Shown here in pieces: positions 17,602-26,484 of a DNA stretch of 64,000 nucleotides. Numbering within the stretch: position 1 is the first letter of the stretch; each line of letters opens with the position of its first letter. A model generated the notes under the pieces. It was not told the origin of the DNA. It ran no database searches and saw only the letters and a program-made list of their open reading frames with translations. Location: NCBI RefSeq assembly GCF_002001015.1, contig NZ_MUNO01000002.1, positions 1 through 64,000 on the forward strand. Reading direction: 5' to 3'. A program made the position numbers and the translations under genes. The DNA is from Polaromonas sp. A23. GTDB lineage: Bacteria > Pseudomonadota > Gammaproteobacteria > Burkholderiales > Burkholderiaceae_C.

Positions 17602-20043
17602 ATGCGCCGTCTGCGGCGAAAATTTATGCACGCCGATTCCTCCTCTCACACGCAGCCCGTCGTCACGCGGCTTGAAGACTTTGACACGCGTTCAGGCACG
17701 CTGCTTGAGCGCGCTTTTTTCAATCACCGGCCCTGGGTCATTGCGGTGTGCCTGCTGCTCACCCTGGTACTGGGCTGGCAGGCCACCAAGCTGCAGCTCA
17801 ACGCCAGCTTTGAAAAAACCATCCCGACGGGCCACCCCTACATCGTCAACTACCTGGCCCACAAGGCCGACCTTGGCGGCCAGGCCAATGCCTTGCGGCT
17901 GGTGGTGGAGGCCCGGCAGGGCACGATCTTCGACAAGGCCTACCTCGATGCGCTGCAGAAGATCAACGATGAAATCTTCCTGCTGCCGGGGGTGGACCGG
18001 CCTTTCATGAAGTCGCTGTGGACCTCCAACACCCGCTGGGTGGCCGTGACCGAGGAAGGCCTGGACGGCGGGCCAGTCATCCCCGATGCCTACGACGGCT
18101 CACCCGCCAGTCTGGCCGGGCTGCGCGCCAATGTCGAGCGCTCGGGCGAAATCGGCCAGCTGGTGGCGGGCGACTTCAAGTCCAGCATTGTGTTTGTTCC
18201 TTTGCTGGACCGCAATCCGGAAACTGGCAAGGCATTGGACTATGGTGACCTGTCGCGCCAAATCGAAGTCCTGCGTGCCAAGCATGGCAGCGATGCACTG
18301 CAGATCCGCGTGACAGGTTTCGCCAAGGTGGCCGGCGACCTGATCGAGGGCCTGCATCAGGTACTGCTGTTCTTCCTGCTGGCTCTCGCCATCACCACTG
18401 CGGTGCTGTTTGCCTATACCCGCTGCGTCCGCAGCACAGCACTGGTGGTGGCTTGTTCACTGGTGGCGGTGGTTTGGCAGTTCGGCCTGTTGGCACTGCT
18501 GGGTTACGAGCTCGACCCGTACTCGGTTCTGGTGCCCTTCCTGGTGTTTGCCATTGGCATGAGCCACGGCGCGCAGAAGATGAACGGCATCATGCAGGAT
18601 ATCGGCCGCGGCACGCACCGGGTGGTGGCAGCCCGATATACCTTCCGGCGCCTGTTCGTCGCGGGCCTGACCGCTCTGCTCTGCGATGCCGTGGGTTTTG
18701 CGGTGCTGGTCATCATCCAGATCAAGGTCATCCAGGATCTGGCCCTGATCGCCAGCATCGGCGTGGCGGTTCTGATCTTCACCAACCTCGTGCTGTTGCC
18801 CATCCTGTTGTCTTATGTGGGTGTGGCTCCCGCGGCGGCAGCGCGCAGCCTGCGCCAGGAGGTATCGCAGGGCGCGCAACGTTCATGGCTTTGGGCCTTG
18901 CTGGATCACTTCACGCAAAAGCGCTGGGCTACGGCAGCAGTGGTCGTTGCGGCTCTCATGGCCGCAGGTGGTTATGCCATCAGCTTGCATTTAAAAATCG
19001 GCGACCTCGACCCGGGTGCGTCCGAATTGAGACCGAGCTCACGCTACAACCAGGACAACGCCTACCAGATCGCCCACTACGCAGCGAGTGCCGACATTCT
19101 GACGGTCATGGTGACCACGCCAGTGGACAATTGCACCGCTTACGGCACGCTGGCCAAGGTGGACGCACTGGCCTGGCAGCTTGAGCAGTTGCCAGGCGTG
19201 GAGTCCACCAACTCGATGGCCGCGCTGTCCAAGCTGGCCATGGTGGGCTACAACGAAGGCAACTTCAAGTGGTTTGAGCTGCTGCCCAACGAAGGCGCTT
19301 TGGGCGGCGTACAGACGCGTGCGCCCCGCGAGCTTTTCAACCAGAGCTGTTCCTTCCTCGCGCTGTATGTCTACTTGAAGGACCACAAGGCCGAAACCCT
19401 GGCACGCGTGGTGGCCGATGTGGAACGCTTTGCTGTTGTCAACAACACGCAGGACGTTACCTTCAAACTGGCAGCAGGCAGTGCTGGCATTGATGCGGCA
19501 ACCAACATCGTGGTGGGTAAGGCCATGCGCGAGATGCTGCTGTGGGTGTATGCGGCGGTGGTGATTCTGTGCTGGGTCACCTTTCGCTCCTGGCGCGCCG
19601 TGGTGGTGGCAGTGCTGCCGCTGGTGCTGACCTCGATTTTGTGCGAGGCACTGATGGTGGGCCTGGGCATGGGGGTGAAGGTTGCCACGCTGCCAGTGAT
19701 TGCGCTGGGCGTAGGTATCGGCGTGGACTATGCCCTCTATGTGCTCAGCATCACGCTGGCCCGCATGCGCGAAGGCGCCAGCTTGTCCGAGGCCTACCAC
19801 CATGCGCTGCAGTTCACCGGCCGCGTTGTCCTCCTTACCGGCATGACGCTGGCGCTGGCCGTGGGTACCTGGGCTTTTTCACCCATCAAATTCCAGGCTG
19901 ACATGGGCATCCTGCTGGCCTTCATGTTTGTGTGGAACATGGTGGGGGCGCTCATCCTGCTGCCTGCGCTGGGGTATTTCCTTCTGCGGCCTGCCGCTGC
20001 AGCCAACAAGCCTCTGCCGGCTGGCGCGCATGCGCTGGCCTGA
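17602..20043 (+). CDS. RND superfamily (MMPL/HpnN-like) transporter
   Basis: An 813-residue inner-membrane protein with two halves. Each has one leading membrane helix, a large periplasmic loop and a cluster of five helices (about residues 250-420 and 640-800). The loop motif GVGIGVDYALYVLSI in the second half is the RND sterol-sensing-like signature. It is the size of a stand-alone RND protein without a separate membrane-fusion protein. It likely powers movement of a hydrophobic compound. The frame ends at TGA 20041-20043, immediately followed by a truncated dehydrogenase sequence, so a deletion joint lies at or next to its stop codon. Confidence 0.88.
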   Translation: MRRLRRKFMHADSSSHTQPVVTRLEDFDTRSGTLLERAFFNHRPWVIAVCLLLTLVLGWQATKLQLNASFEKTIPTGHPYIVNYLAHKADLGGQANALRLVVEARQGTIFDKAYLDALQKINDEIFLLPGVDRPFMKSLWTSNTRWVAVTEEGLDGGPVIPDAYDGSPASLAGLRANVERSGEIGQLVAGDFKSSIVFVPLLDRNPETGKALDYGDLSRQIEVLRAKHGSDALQIRVTGFAKVAGDLIEGLHQVLLFFLLALAITTAVLFAYTRCVRSTALVVACSLVAVVWQFGLLALLGYELDPYSVLVPFLVFAIGMSHGAQKMNGIMQDIGRGTHRVVAARYTFRRLFVAGLTALLCDAVGFAVLVIIQIKVIQDLALIASIGVAVLIFTNLVLLPILLSYVGVAPAAAARSLRQEVSQGAQRSWLWALLDHFTQKRWATAAVVVAALMAAGGYAISLHLKIGDLDPGASELRPSSRYNQDNAYQIAHYAASADILTVMVTTPVDNCTAYGTLAKVDALAWQLEQLPGVESTNSMAALSKLAMVGYNEGNFKWFELLPNEGALGGVQTRAPRELFNQSCSFLALYVYLKDHKAETLARVVADVERFAVVNNTQDVTFKLAAGSAGIDAATNIVVGKAMREMLLWVYAAVVILCWVTFRSWRAVVVAVLPLVLTSILCEALMVGLGMGVKVATLPVIALGVGIGVDYALYVLSITLARMREGASLSEAYHHALQFTGRVVLLTGMTLALAVGTWAFSPIKFQADMGILLAFMFVWNMVGALILLPALGYFLLRPAAAANKPLPAGAHALA

Positions 20044-20257
20044 CGTGGCGCCCGGCCCGGTGTTCACCCGCATCCTGGGCGACTTCGTGCAGATGCTGGG
20101 CAACGAGCGCGTGGAAAAGGACGCCCACCGCATGAAGCGCCCCGCCTTCAGCGATGAGGTGGCGCCGGTGATCGCCTTCATGTGCAGCGACGCGTCGCGC
20201 TGGGTCAGCGGCATCAACCTGCCGGTGGACGGCGGGCTGGCCTCGACCTACATCTGA
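20044..20257 (+). pseudogene. 3' fragment of a coniferyl-alcohol dehydrogenase-like SDR
   Basis: Starting directly after the RND stop codon, the frame encodes VAPGPVFTRILGDFVQMLGN and runs to VDGGLASTYI before TGA. Aligned by eye with the last 70 residues of the SDR at 11455 it is identical at 55 positions. It lacks the cofactor-binding and catalytic parts and its own start codon. The divergence shows it is not a recent local duplication but the tail of a second, paralogous dehydrogenase gene whose 5' part was lost. Confidence 0.85.
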
Positions 20258-20437
20258 TCGGAGACCGGCACGTCATCATGACAACTCAAGTCTTTGACAT
20301 CACGGTTGGTGGCCGGTGCGGTCCCGGCCGCTGCATGTGCCACGGCCCCTGTCCGGATACAGGCGCCACCGCGGCCACGAACGAGCCCTGAACCGTCCCT
20401 GAATAATCACCGTTTTTTAACCACAAGAGGAAATTTC
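20258..20437 (+). other. non-coding or decayed spacer
   Basis: Between the dehydrogenase remnant and the next mini-ORF. A 37-codon frame (20278-20391) with four Cys (GRCGPGRCMCHGPC) and an overlapping frame with a lipoprotein-like LVAGAVPAAAC both occur, but neither has a clear ribosome site or family. It reads best as the debris of a deleted gene. Confidence 0.35.
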
Positions 20438-20542
20438 ATGAAACACACCACGCTTTACCTGGGCGCCGCCTTGCCCATCGCCGCAGGTGGCGGTTCGACC
20501 TATCCCGTCGAGGCCGAAAACCAGTTGGCAGTGTCGCCATGA
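20438..20542 (+). pseudogene. 34-codon ORF resembling a truncated exported protein
   Basis: Preceded by AGAGGA, it encodes MKHTTLYLGAALPIAAGGGS and a short tail ending LAVSP. This looks like a signal peptide cut off soon after cleavage. Its TGA overlaps the hydrolase ATG at 20539 (ATGA), so it may serve as a leader giving translational coupling. I read it as a relic of a deleted periplasmic protein gene. Confidence 0.4.
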
Positions 20543-21363
20543 GCGATACCTTTGTTTCGATCAATGGCGCCAGGATCCGCTACCGGGACAGCGGTGGCGA
20601 GGGGCCAGCGGTGCTGATGACGCACGGTATCGGCGAGTCGCTGGAGTTCTGGCACCGGCAGTTCGATGACCTGGGTCAGTCCCTGCGTCTGATCGCCTGG
20701 GACATGCCGGGGCATGGTCTGTCGGATGAATCCGCAGACGCGATGAGCCTTGAGGGGCAGGCCGACGTGGCCTGGAAGTTGCTGGACCAATTGGCGGTCG
20801 AGCGGGTGCATCTGGTGGGCAACTCGCTCGGGGCGGCCATGTCCCTGCGCATGGCCGATCAGATGCCTGCTCGCGTCGGTTCTCTGGTGCTGGCCAACTC
20901 GGCCGCTTTGGGAGCCGACGTGTTCGGAGCGTTCAAGCTGATGGCGCTGCCCTGGCTGGGAGAGTTGATGAACAAGCCGGGGCCCATGGCGGTGGCGCAA
21001 CAGATCAAGGCCATCGTCCTTCGACCCGAAGCGATCACGCCATTGGTGCGTGCCGCCATCGAGCGCAATGTGCGTAGGCCAGGCGCGGCAGCCCACTTTC
21101 TGAGCCAGCTTCGCGCGATGACCACGCTGCGTGGCCAGCGCCGGGAGGTGTGGACGCGCTCACATCAGATTCTGACAAGCCTGCGCATGCCGACGCGGAT
21201 CGTTCATGGTGAACAGGATGTGGTGTTGCCAGTCGCCCACTCCGTCACGGCGCATGGCCTCTGCAGTGGTTCGGAGCTGGTACGGCTCCAGGACTGCGGG
21301 CATACACCACAGCTTGAACAACCCGAGGTGTTCAATGCGCTGCTGCGAAAGTGGCTTCTGTAA
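20539..21363 (+). CDS. alpha/beta hydrolase
   Basis: A 274-residue alpha/beta-hydrolase. HGIGESLEFW is the oxyanion-hole HG motif, DMPGHGLSD precedes the elbow, GNSLGAA carries the nucleophilic Ser, and the C-terminal DCGHTPQLEQP holds the catalytic His. It resembles meta-cleavage-product hydrolases and 3-oxoadipate enol-lactonase-like enzymes, in keeping with an aromatic catabolic operon, but the substrate is not known. It is the last gene of the plus-strand catabolic island and converges with the UbiE-like methyltransferase. Confidence 0.88.
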   Translation: MSDTFVSINGARIRYRDSGGEGPAVLMTHGIGESLEFWHRQFDDLGQSLRLIAWDMPGHGLSDESADAMSLEGQADVAWKLLDQLAVERVHLVGNSLGAAMSLRMADQMPARVGSLVLANSAALGADVFGAFKLMALPWLGELMNKPGPMAVAQQIKAIVLRPEAITPLVRAAIERNVRRPGAAAHFLSQLRAMTTLRGQRREVWTRSHQILTSLRMPTRIVHGEQDVVLPVAHSVTAHGLCSGSELVRLQDCGHTPQLEQPEVFNALLRKWLL

Positions 21364-21404
21364 ATCAGGAGACGCCTTTTCCACCGGCAGTCCGCGAGAG
21401 GTCT

Positions 21405-22166
21405 TCAACCGGGTTTGATTGCCTGGTACTCGGAAAACACCCCCACCTCAAGGTGCTGTCTGACCTGTGCCAGCCCAGCCGCGCTCAGGGTGGCCATGAC
21501 CTGCTCCGGTGGAACACAGGCTTCAATGCTGTCCCAGTAGTAGCGCCAGATGGTCGCTGTGTCTTTTCGCTTTGAAATGAACCGCGTGAGCAGTGGTATC
21601 ACGCCACGCATGTAGGTTTTGAGCAGCCATCGGCCCCAGCCGCTTTTGGCCTGCGTGATTTCCAGAATGCAGAGGCGGCCGCCGGGTTTCAATACCCTTT
21701 CGAATTCTGCAAACGCTACGCCCAGGTCACCAATGTGGCGCAGTGCGTAACCCATGCTCAGGAAGTCAAAGTGGTTGTCCGGAAAGGGCAGGGATTCGGC
21801 GCGGCCTTCCAGCAGCACCATGGTGGGGGGCAGTTTGCTGGCAGCCATCATCCCGGGGCTGGGGTCGACGCCGGTCACGAGGGCTGGGTCGCCGGCAAGG
21901 AGGCAGGCCTGGGCGGCCACCAGCCCGGTTCCCACGCCGACATCAAGCACCTTCATGCCTGCTTTCAGTCCACCCCGAATCAGGGCCTGCCGCCGGTAGC
22001 GGGAACCGGTGCCCCAAGCCAGCATGGCCTCGATGCGGTCGTAGTCTGCGGCGGTATTGTCAAAAATCTTGCGTAGATAAGCTTGGCGGTCCTGCTCGGT
22101 CTGGTAGTAGTCGGTGAGGGGGAGGTGGGGAGCATGTACCGCAGGTGCGGGTCCGGAAGTGTTCAT
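21405..22166 (-). CDS. class I SAM-dependent methyltransferase, UbiE-like
   Basis: A 253-residue methyltransferase of the UbiE/COQ5 type. VLDVGVGTGLVA is SAM motif I, GVDPSPGM the acidic-loop region, and LPFPDNHFDFLSMGYALRHI motif II. FERVLKPGGRLCILEITQ corresponds to motif III. It lies at the 3' end of the aryl-polyene operon after a 242-bp gap with a hairpin, so it may have a separate promoter. A methyl on the aryl head group is a known APE modification; either this or the methyltransferase at 25741 could do it. Confidence 0.85.
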   Translation of the reverse strand: MNTSGPAPAVHAPHLPLTDYYQTEQDRQAYLRKIFDNTAADYDRIEAMLAWGTGSRYRRQALIRGGLKAGMKVLDVGVGTGLVAAQACLLAGDPALVTGVDPSPGMMAASKLPPTMVLLEGRAESLPFPDNHFDFLSMGYALRHIGDLGVAFAEFERVLKPGGRLCILEITQAKSGWGRWLLKTYMRGVIPLLTRFISKRKDTATIWRYYWDSIEACVPPEQVMATLSAAGLAQVRQHLEVGVFSEYQAIKPG

Positions 22167-22197
22167 GGGTATTGCCTTTAACCTGAAGCGGTAATGG

Positions 22198-22216
22198 GAC
22201 AGCCGCTTGGGCTGTC
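22198..22216. repeat. short inverted repeat in the gap before the UbiE-like gene
   Basis: GACAGCC and GGCTGTC form a 7-bp stem around GCTTG, in the 242-bp interval between the ketoreductase stop and the methyltransferase start. No T run follows on the minus strand. It may be a weak terminator or a regulatory site; nothing else is evident in this interval. Confidence 0.35.
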
Positions 22217-22408
22217 AGGGGCGTGCGTTGGCAAGGTGCGACGGCGAAGCAGGGCGATGCCTGCGGAAAGTTGCAACGCGGGCCGGGCGTGCATCAGGTG
22301 GTTTGCTCTGACGCGGCGTACTTTCGCCACAGCCGGGCCTCTACTCCTGACTGAACAGTCTCAGGGCTTATTTTTCAAGAGTCAAGCGGACAATGGCTTG
22401 TTTAGACG

Positions 22409-23140
22409 TCAGATCATGCCGCCATTGATGGAAATGACCTGGCCGCTGATGTAGGCGGCGCGTTCCGAGGCCAAAAAGCCGACCAGGTCCGCCACCTCTT
22501 CGGCTTTTCCGGCTCGTTTCATGGGCACCATGCGGTCAATGACGTCCTTGCTGAAAGTTCCCTGGGTCATGGCGGTGTCGATGATGCCGGGAGCTACCGC
22601 ATTGACTGTGATGCCGCGGCTGGCCACTTCAAGCGCAAGCGATTTGGTGGCGGCATGGAGGGCGCCCTTGGCTGCAGAGTAGTTGACCTGACCGCGATTA
22701 CCGGCAACCGCGGCCACCGAGGTGATGGTGATGATGCGGCCCCAACGGGTACGGATCATCGGCATGGTCAGCGGCTGGGTAACGTGGAAAAAACCGTTGA
22801 GCGATACATCGAGGACGCGTTGCCACTGGGCGAGCTGCATTCCTGGGAAAACAGCGTCGTCGTGGATGCCGGCATTGTTGACAAGCACCTGAATCGGTCC
22901 TTCCTGCAGCAGGGCCTCCAGAGCCGTTGCAGTGGCCGACGCATCGGTGACGTCGAAAGCCACCGCTTGTGCCTGGCCACCTTTTGTCGCGATGTCGGCG
23001 GCGACTTCTTGGGCTCTAGCCAGATGGCTGTTCGCGTGAACGATGACCTTGAAGCCGTCTGCGGCCAGCCGCCGGCTAATGGCTGAACCAAGTCCACCGC
23101 TTCCTCCGGTGACCAGTGCGCGTTTGAGGCTTGATGTCAT
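22409..23140 (-). CDS. 3-ketoacyl-ACP reductase (ApeQ-like)
   Basis: A 243-residue FabG-type SDR. TGGSGGLG binds NADPH, NNAGIHDD and SVAAVAGNRGQVNYSAAKGAL include the catalytic Ser-Tyr-Lys, and SGQVISINGGMI closes the protein. In aryl-polyene systems ApeQ reduces the beta-keto group after each extension. Its start overlaps the dehydratase stop by 4 bp, showing tight operon coupling. Confidence 0.9.
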   Translation of the reverse strand: MTSSLKRALVTGGSGGLGSAISRRLAADGFKVIVHANSHLARAQEVAADIATKGGQAQAVAFDVTDASATATALEALLQEGPIQVLVNNAGIHDDAVFPGMQLAQWQRVLDVSLNGFFHVTQPLTMPMIRTRWGRIITITSVAAVAGNRGQVNYSAAKGALHAATKSLALEVASRGITVNAVAPGIIDTAMTQGTFSKDVIDRMVPMKRAGKAEEVADLVGFLASERAAYISGQVISINGGMI

Positions 23141-23661
23141 GGAGAGGTACCTGCTGCTTGTTGTGTTGACGGGGAGCGCGCAAGTGCCGAGGCATCAAGC
23201 ACCACCACGGCGCGTCCGGCCAGCAGGTTTTGGTCACCGGCCTGCAAGCTGAAGCTGTAGAGGATGGTGTTGTCGTCCCCTGTCAGGCGGTCGGCGCGGA
23301 TGGTCAGCGGGCCGGCGATGGTGTCCAGCCGTTCGACCGACAAAGTGACGCTGCGCACGCTGGCCAGGTAGCCGGCACGGGGCGGCGTGTGTTCGGCACT
23401 TTCACCGGCCAGGGCCTGGGCGACCAGCGTGCCGTGCACGGCCATTGCTTGCGCTGCATATTCGACGCCGCAGGCCGCCCCCAGACGGCCATGGGCTCGC
23501 AGGGGATGGTCGGGTGCGCGGTGGCTGCTGGCCTGGCAAACAATGTGCTGCGCGTCCCAGGTGCTTACGCTGTCGAGCAGGCACATGCTGCCCTGGTGGG
23601 GAATGCGGCGCGCAATGTCGTCGTGCTGCAGCGTGGACGGAAGATGCGGAGGTGTCAGCAC
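23137..23661 (-). CDS. 3-hydroxyacyl-ACP dehydratase (ApeP-like, hot-dog fold)
   Basis: A 174-residue protein with the hot-dog dehydratase pattern IARRIPHQGSMCLLDSVSTWD (its His-Gln-Gly near residue 22). GVEYAAQAMAVHG forms the central helix with the usual Glu. In aryl-polyene systems two dehydratases, ApeI and ApeP, work as a pair; the ApeI-like gene is at 31905 in the same operon. Its start overlaps the upstream chain-length-factor gene by 7 bp. Confidence 0.85.
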   Translation of the reverse strand: MLTPPHLPSTLQHDDIARRIPHQGSMCLLDSVSTWDAQHIVCQASSHRAPDHPLRAHGRLGAACGVEYAAQAMAVHGTLVAQALAGESAEHTPPRAGYLASVRSVTLSVERLDTIAGPLTIRADRLTGDDNTILYSFSLQAGDQNLLAGRAVVVLDASALARSPSTQQAAGTSP

Positions 23662-24482
23662 GGTGCCACCTGCACGGCCAGCTGCAGGCCTTCAAGGTAA
23701 TCGAGAACGATGTCGCCTGTATCGCGCGTGGCGACGCTTCGCAGCAGGGGCAGGCAGCGCGCCGCCGGAATGCCCGTGCGAAGCTGCTCCAGTGCGCTAT
23801 CTGTCATGGCAGTTGAGCTGGAGTTTGTCAGGCAACTCGACGGCGTCAGAGTCCACTGCGCAAGACTGCGTTCGCTGCGCTGTGGTGCCAGCACCAGAGC
23901 TACACCCAGAGTGTCAGACAAGGGGCGCACGCTGCGCAGCGGCTCGGGATAGTCGGTGTCATAGGCAACCAGCAGCACTGCGGTCTGCTCAATTGCTACC
24001 TGCGTCACAGCTTCGAGCAGGCCGGCCGCAAAACTGGCGTCGTAGGCGCAAAGCACCGAGGAGGTAACCATGGCACCGCTTGAAATGCTCCAATAACCGG
24101 AGGAGGCGTTGTGCACCGAGTTGTGAAAACGCGTGGGAGAGATCAGTTTGTCGCCCGATGCCAGGGCGCTGCAGATTTCATGGCAATTGATTGCGTCGCC
24201 GCTGGACGATGAGAAAACCGAAGGCAGGTCGGCCGCAGCACGGCCCGAAGCCGTGACGGCTTCGGCGCCGACAGCCAGCGACACTTTGACTACGGCGCCC
24301 GCGCGGCGGCGTTCGGCCGCAGGCAGGGCCATCGGCAGCGGCAGCACGCAACGCGCTGCCTCGTAAGGAGCGCGGCCCGCCAGTTGCTCGTTGCCCGTCG
24401 CCCAGCTCGATAAGCCGGGCCCCAGCAGGCCGATGCCTTCGACAAAGACCGTAAGAGGCTGTGCAGTGGATGGAAGTGGCAT
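23655..24482 (-). CDS. beta-ketoacyl synthase chain-length-factor-like protein
   Basis: About 275 residues, shorter than a full ketosynthase, of the beta-ketoacyl-synthase-like N-terminal family found in aryl-polyene clusters. The position of the active Cys is replaced: the region reads SVFSSSSGDA and HNASSGYWSI, without the AC(S/A)SS nucleophile. It is therefore best read as the non-catalytic partner (ApeC-like chain-length factor) of the ketosynthase encoded immediately upstream. Start ATG 24482 (MPLPSTAQ) avoids a 50-bp overlap that the longer frame would give. Confidence 0.8.
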   Translation of the reverse strand: MPLPSTAQPLTVFVEGIGLLGPGLSSWATGNEQLAGRAPYEAARCVLPLPMALPAAERRRAGAVVKVSLAVGAEAVTASGRAAADLPSVFSSSSGDAINCHEICSALASGDKLISPTRFHNSVHNASSGYWSISSGAMVTSSVLCAYDASFAAGLLEAVTQVAIEQTAVLLVAYDTDYPEPLRSVRPLSDTLGVALVLAPQRSERSLAQWTLTPSSCLTNSSSTAMTDSALEQLRTGIPAARCLPLLRSVATRDTGDIVLDYLEGLQLAVQVAPC

Positions 24483-24489
24483 GGTTGTT

Positions 24490-25716
24490 CTATCCGGCAC
24501 GGCCAAAAACCAGGCTGCAGTTGGTGCCGCCGAAACCAAAGGAATTGCTCAATACGCGCTTGATGGCCTCGTTGCGGTTTTTCAGCAGATAGTTCAGGGG
24601 CAGAGCTGGATCCAGCATCCGCGTGTTCAGCCCGCCCGGCAGCAGGCCGTTTTGCAGGGCCAGCGCGCTGATCACGGCTTCGATGCCACCCGCAGCGCCC
24701 AGGGTGTGGCCGGTTGCACCCTTGGTGGAACTGCAGGGGGTGCCGGATCCGAAAAGCGCGGCCACAGCTTTGGTTTCTGCTGCGTCGTTGCTTGGCGTGG
24801 CGGTGCCATGCAGGTTGATGTAGTCGATATCGGCAGCGGCCAGCCCGGCCATGTCCAGCGCACCTTGCATCGCCATGCGCGCACCCAGGCCTTCGGGATG
24901 GGGCGAGGACATGTGGTGGGCATCGCTGGATTCACCCACACCCAGCAGGAGCACGGCCTTCTCGTCCAGATGCTCGGGCGCCCATTCGAGCAGCGCAAAG
25001 GCAGCGGCTTCACCGATGGAAATGCCGTCGCGTTCGGCGTCGAATGGTCGGCAGGCTTGGGTGGACGTCAGGCCCAGGGAGTTGAAACCGTACAGGGTTG
25101 TCAGGCACAGCGAATCCACGCCGCCGACGATGGCCGCGTCGATCAAGCCGGCGGCCATCATGCGGCGAGCCGAAGCAAATACCTTGGCACTGGAAGAGCA
25201 GGCCGAGGACACCGTCATGGCCGGGCCTTCCAGCTGGAAAAACTCACGCACAAAGGAACTGACGGAAAAGGGATTGTGTGTCTCGGCGTACCTGAAGCCG
25301 GCGGGCAGCTTGCCGGTTGTGGGATCGAGTTGGCGATAGGCTATCTCGGTCTGCAGGATGCCAGAGGTGCTGGTACCGAGGAACACGCCGATGCGCCGAC
25401 GCCCGACGCGGCCAGCCAGGGCCTGCACTGCTTCGTCAAAACGGTCTTGCCGCAGGCCGAGCTGGGCCAGGCGGTTATTGCGGCAGTCAAAGGCTTGCAA
25501 TCCAGGCGACAGTACTTCGTCGTCCAGGCCTTCCACGGTACCTGTCCATGTGGCCAGATCGACCGAATCGAAATCACAGGGTTTCAGGCCGCTGCGTTGA
25601 GCACGCAGTGCCGCCAGGGTCGCCCGCAGGCCGTGGCCAATGCAGCTTGTTGCCGTGAAGTGGGAAAGCAGAAGAGGTTGCACAGTGCCTGGAGGTGAGC
25701 TGGATAACGAATTCAT
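24490..25716 (-). CDS. beta-ketoacyl-ACP synthase (ApeO-like)
   Basis: A 408-residue FabF-type condensing enzyme with the full Cys-His-His triad: VSSACSSSAK (Cys), NLHGTATPSND (first His) and STKGATGHTLGAAGG (second His). NSFGFGGTNCSLVFGR is the C-terminal glycine loop. It elongates the polyene chain on the ACP with malonyl units, acting with the chain-length factor next door. APE clusters usually have a further ketosynthase (ApeR); none is seen in this window. Confidence 0.92.
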   Translation of the reverse strand: MNSLSSSPPGTVQPLLLSHFTATSCIGHGLRATLAALRAQRSGLKPCDFDSVDLATWTGTVEGLDDEVLSPGLQAFDCRNNRLAQLGLRQDRFDEAVQALAGRVGRRRIGVFLGTSTSGILQTEIAYRQLDPTTGKLPAGFRYAETHNPFSVSSFVREFFQLEGPAMTVSSACSSSAKVFASARRMMAAGLIDAAIVGGVDSLCLTTLYGFNSLGLTSTQACRPFDAERDGISIGEAAAFALLEWAPEHLDEKAVLLLGVGESSDAHHMSSPHPEGLGARMAMQGALDMAGLAAADIDYINLHGTATPSNDAAETKAVAALFGSGTPCSSTKGATGHTLGAAGGIEAVISALALQNGLLPGGLNTRMLDPALPLNYLLKNRNEAIKRVLSNSFGFGGTNCSLVFGRAG

Positions 25717-25740
25717 GGTAGCAAACGCGGCGCTGGCGGC

Positions 25741-26484
25741 TTACGCGGCGACGGGCAGGCGCGCCACCAGCAGCACATTGGCAAAGGGAGTGCCCTGACT
25801 CATCGCTTTAGCCTCAACCGTGAACCCGAGTTTTTGCAATACTGCTTCCCATTCGGCGATAGTACGGCAGTGCAGCGTCCCAAGGCGATGGCCGCGCAGG
25901 GTGGTCACCACATGGTCTACCCAGTTGCTGATGGCAAAAGGCAGGCCGGCAGCGGCATCGCCTACCCGCAGCAGCAGTACCCCGCCTGGCGCCAACGCGT
26001 TTCGCACGCGCTGCAGAACATCGTCCTGTGCTGGAACCGGCACGTAGTGCAGCACATCCAGAATCACCACCGCGTCCGCTGTATTGAAGTCGGTCCGGCA
26101 CATGTCGCCTTGCAGAAAGTCGACCTGACCCTCCTGGACGGCCCCGGCAAGGGCGCGTTCTGCACGTTCGACATCGTGGGCCATCAGTTCAAGGCCGCGT
26201 ACGTGGGCAGCCGACGGAGCGGGCAACCACGCTGCAGGCCACTGGCCGCGCGCCGCGCATGCCTTTGCGGCGAGCAGCCAGGAACTCAGCAGACCTTGCC
26301 CGCAGCCGATGTCAAGGATGCGGGAGCGGTCGGCCAGCAGACCGGTGGCCAGCAGATGCACAAACACGGGGTCTCCACCAAGCTTGCCTTTGGCAAAACA
26401 CCAGGTGTAAAAACCTACCGGTTTATAGGGAGCGGCGGCCAGCGCTATGAGTTTCTTGATGAAGGCGGAAGGCGAGGAATTCAT
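25741..26484 (-). CDS. SAM-dependent methyltransferase
   Basis: A 247-residue class I methyltransferase: ILDIGCGQGLLSSWLL is the SAM-binding motif I, and DAVVILDVLHYVP motif II, as in aryl or small-molecule methyltransferases. ATG 26484 (MNSSPSAF) overlaps the phosphatase stop as ATGA; the longer frame from 26661 lies antisense-free within the phosphatase gene and has no family similarity. It is a candidate for methylating the aryl head group of the polyene. Confidence 0.85.
   Translation of the reverse strand: MNSSPSAFIKKLIALAAAPYKPVGFYTWCFAKGKLGGDPVFVHLLATGLLADRSRILDIGCGQGLLSSWLLAAKACAARGQWPAAWLPAPSAAHVRGLELMAHDVERAERALAGAVQEGQVDFLQGDMCRTDFNTADAVVILDVLHYVPVPAQDDVLQRVRNALAPGGVLLLRVGDAAAGLPFAISNWVDHVVTTLRGHRLGTLHCRTIAEWEAVLQKLGFTVEAKAMSQGTPFANVLLVARLPVAA

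Noticed and set aside
20278..20391. 37-codon Cys-rich ORF
   Set aside because: Poor ribosome site, lies in decayed sequence after the dehydrogenase remnant, and another frame there looks equally gene-like.
24391..25698. 435-codon plus-strand frame opposite the ketosynthase
   Set aside because: Shadow of the ketosynthase gene, which has its full catalytic triad on the minus strand.
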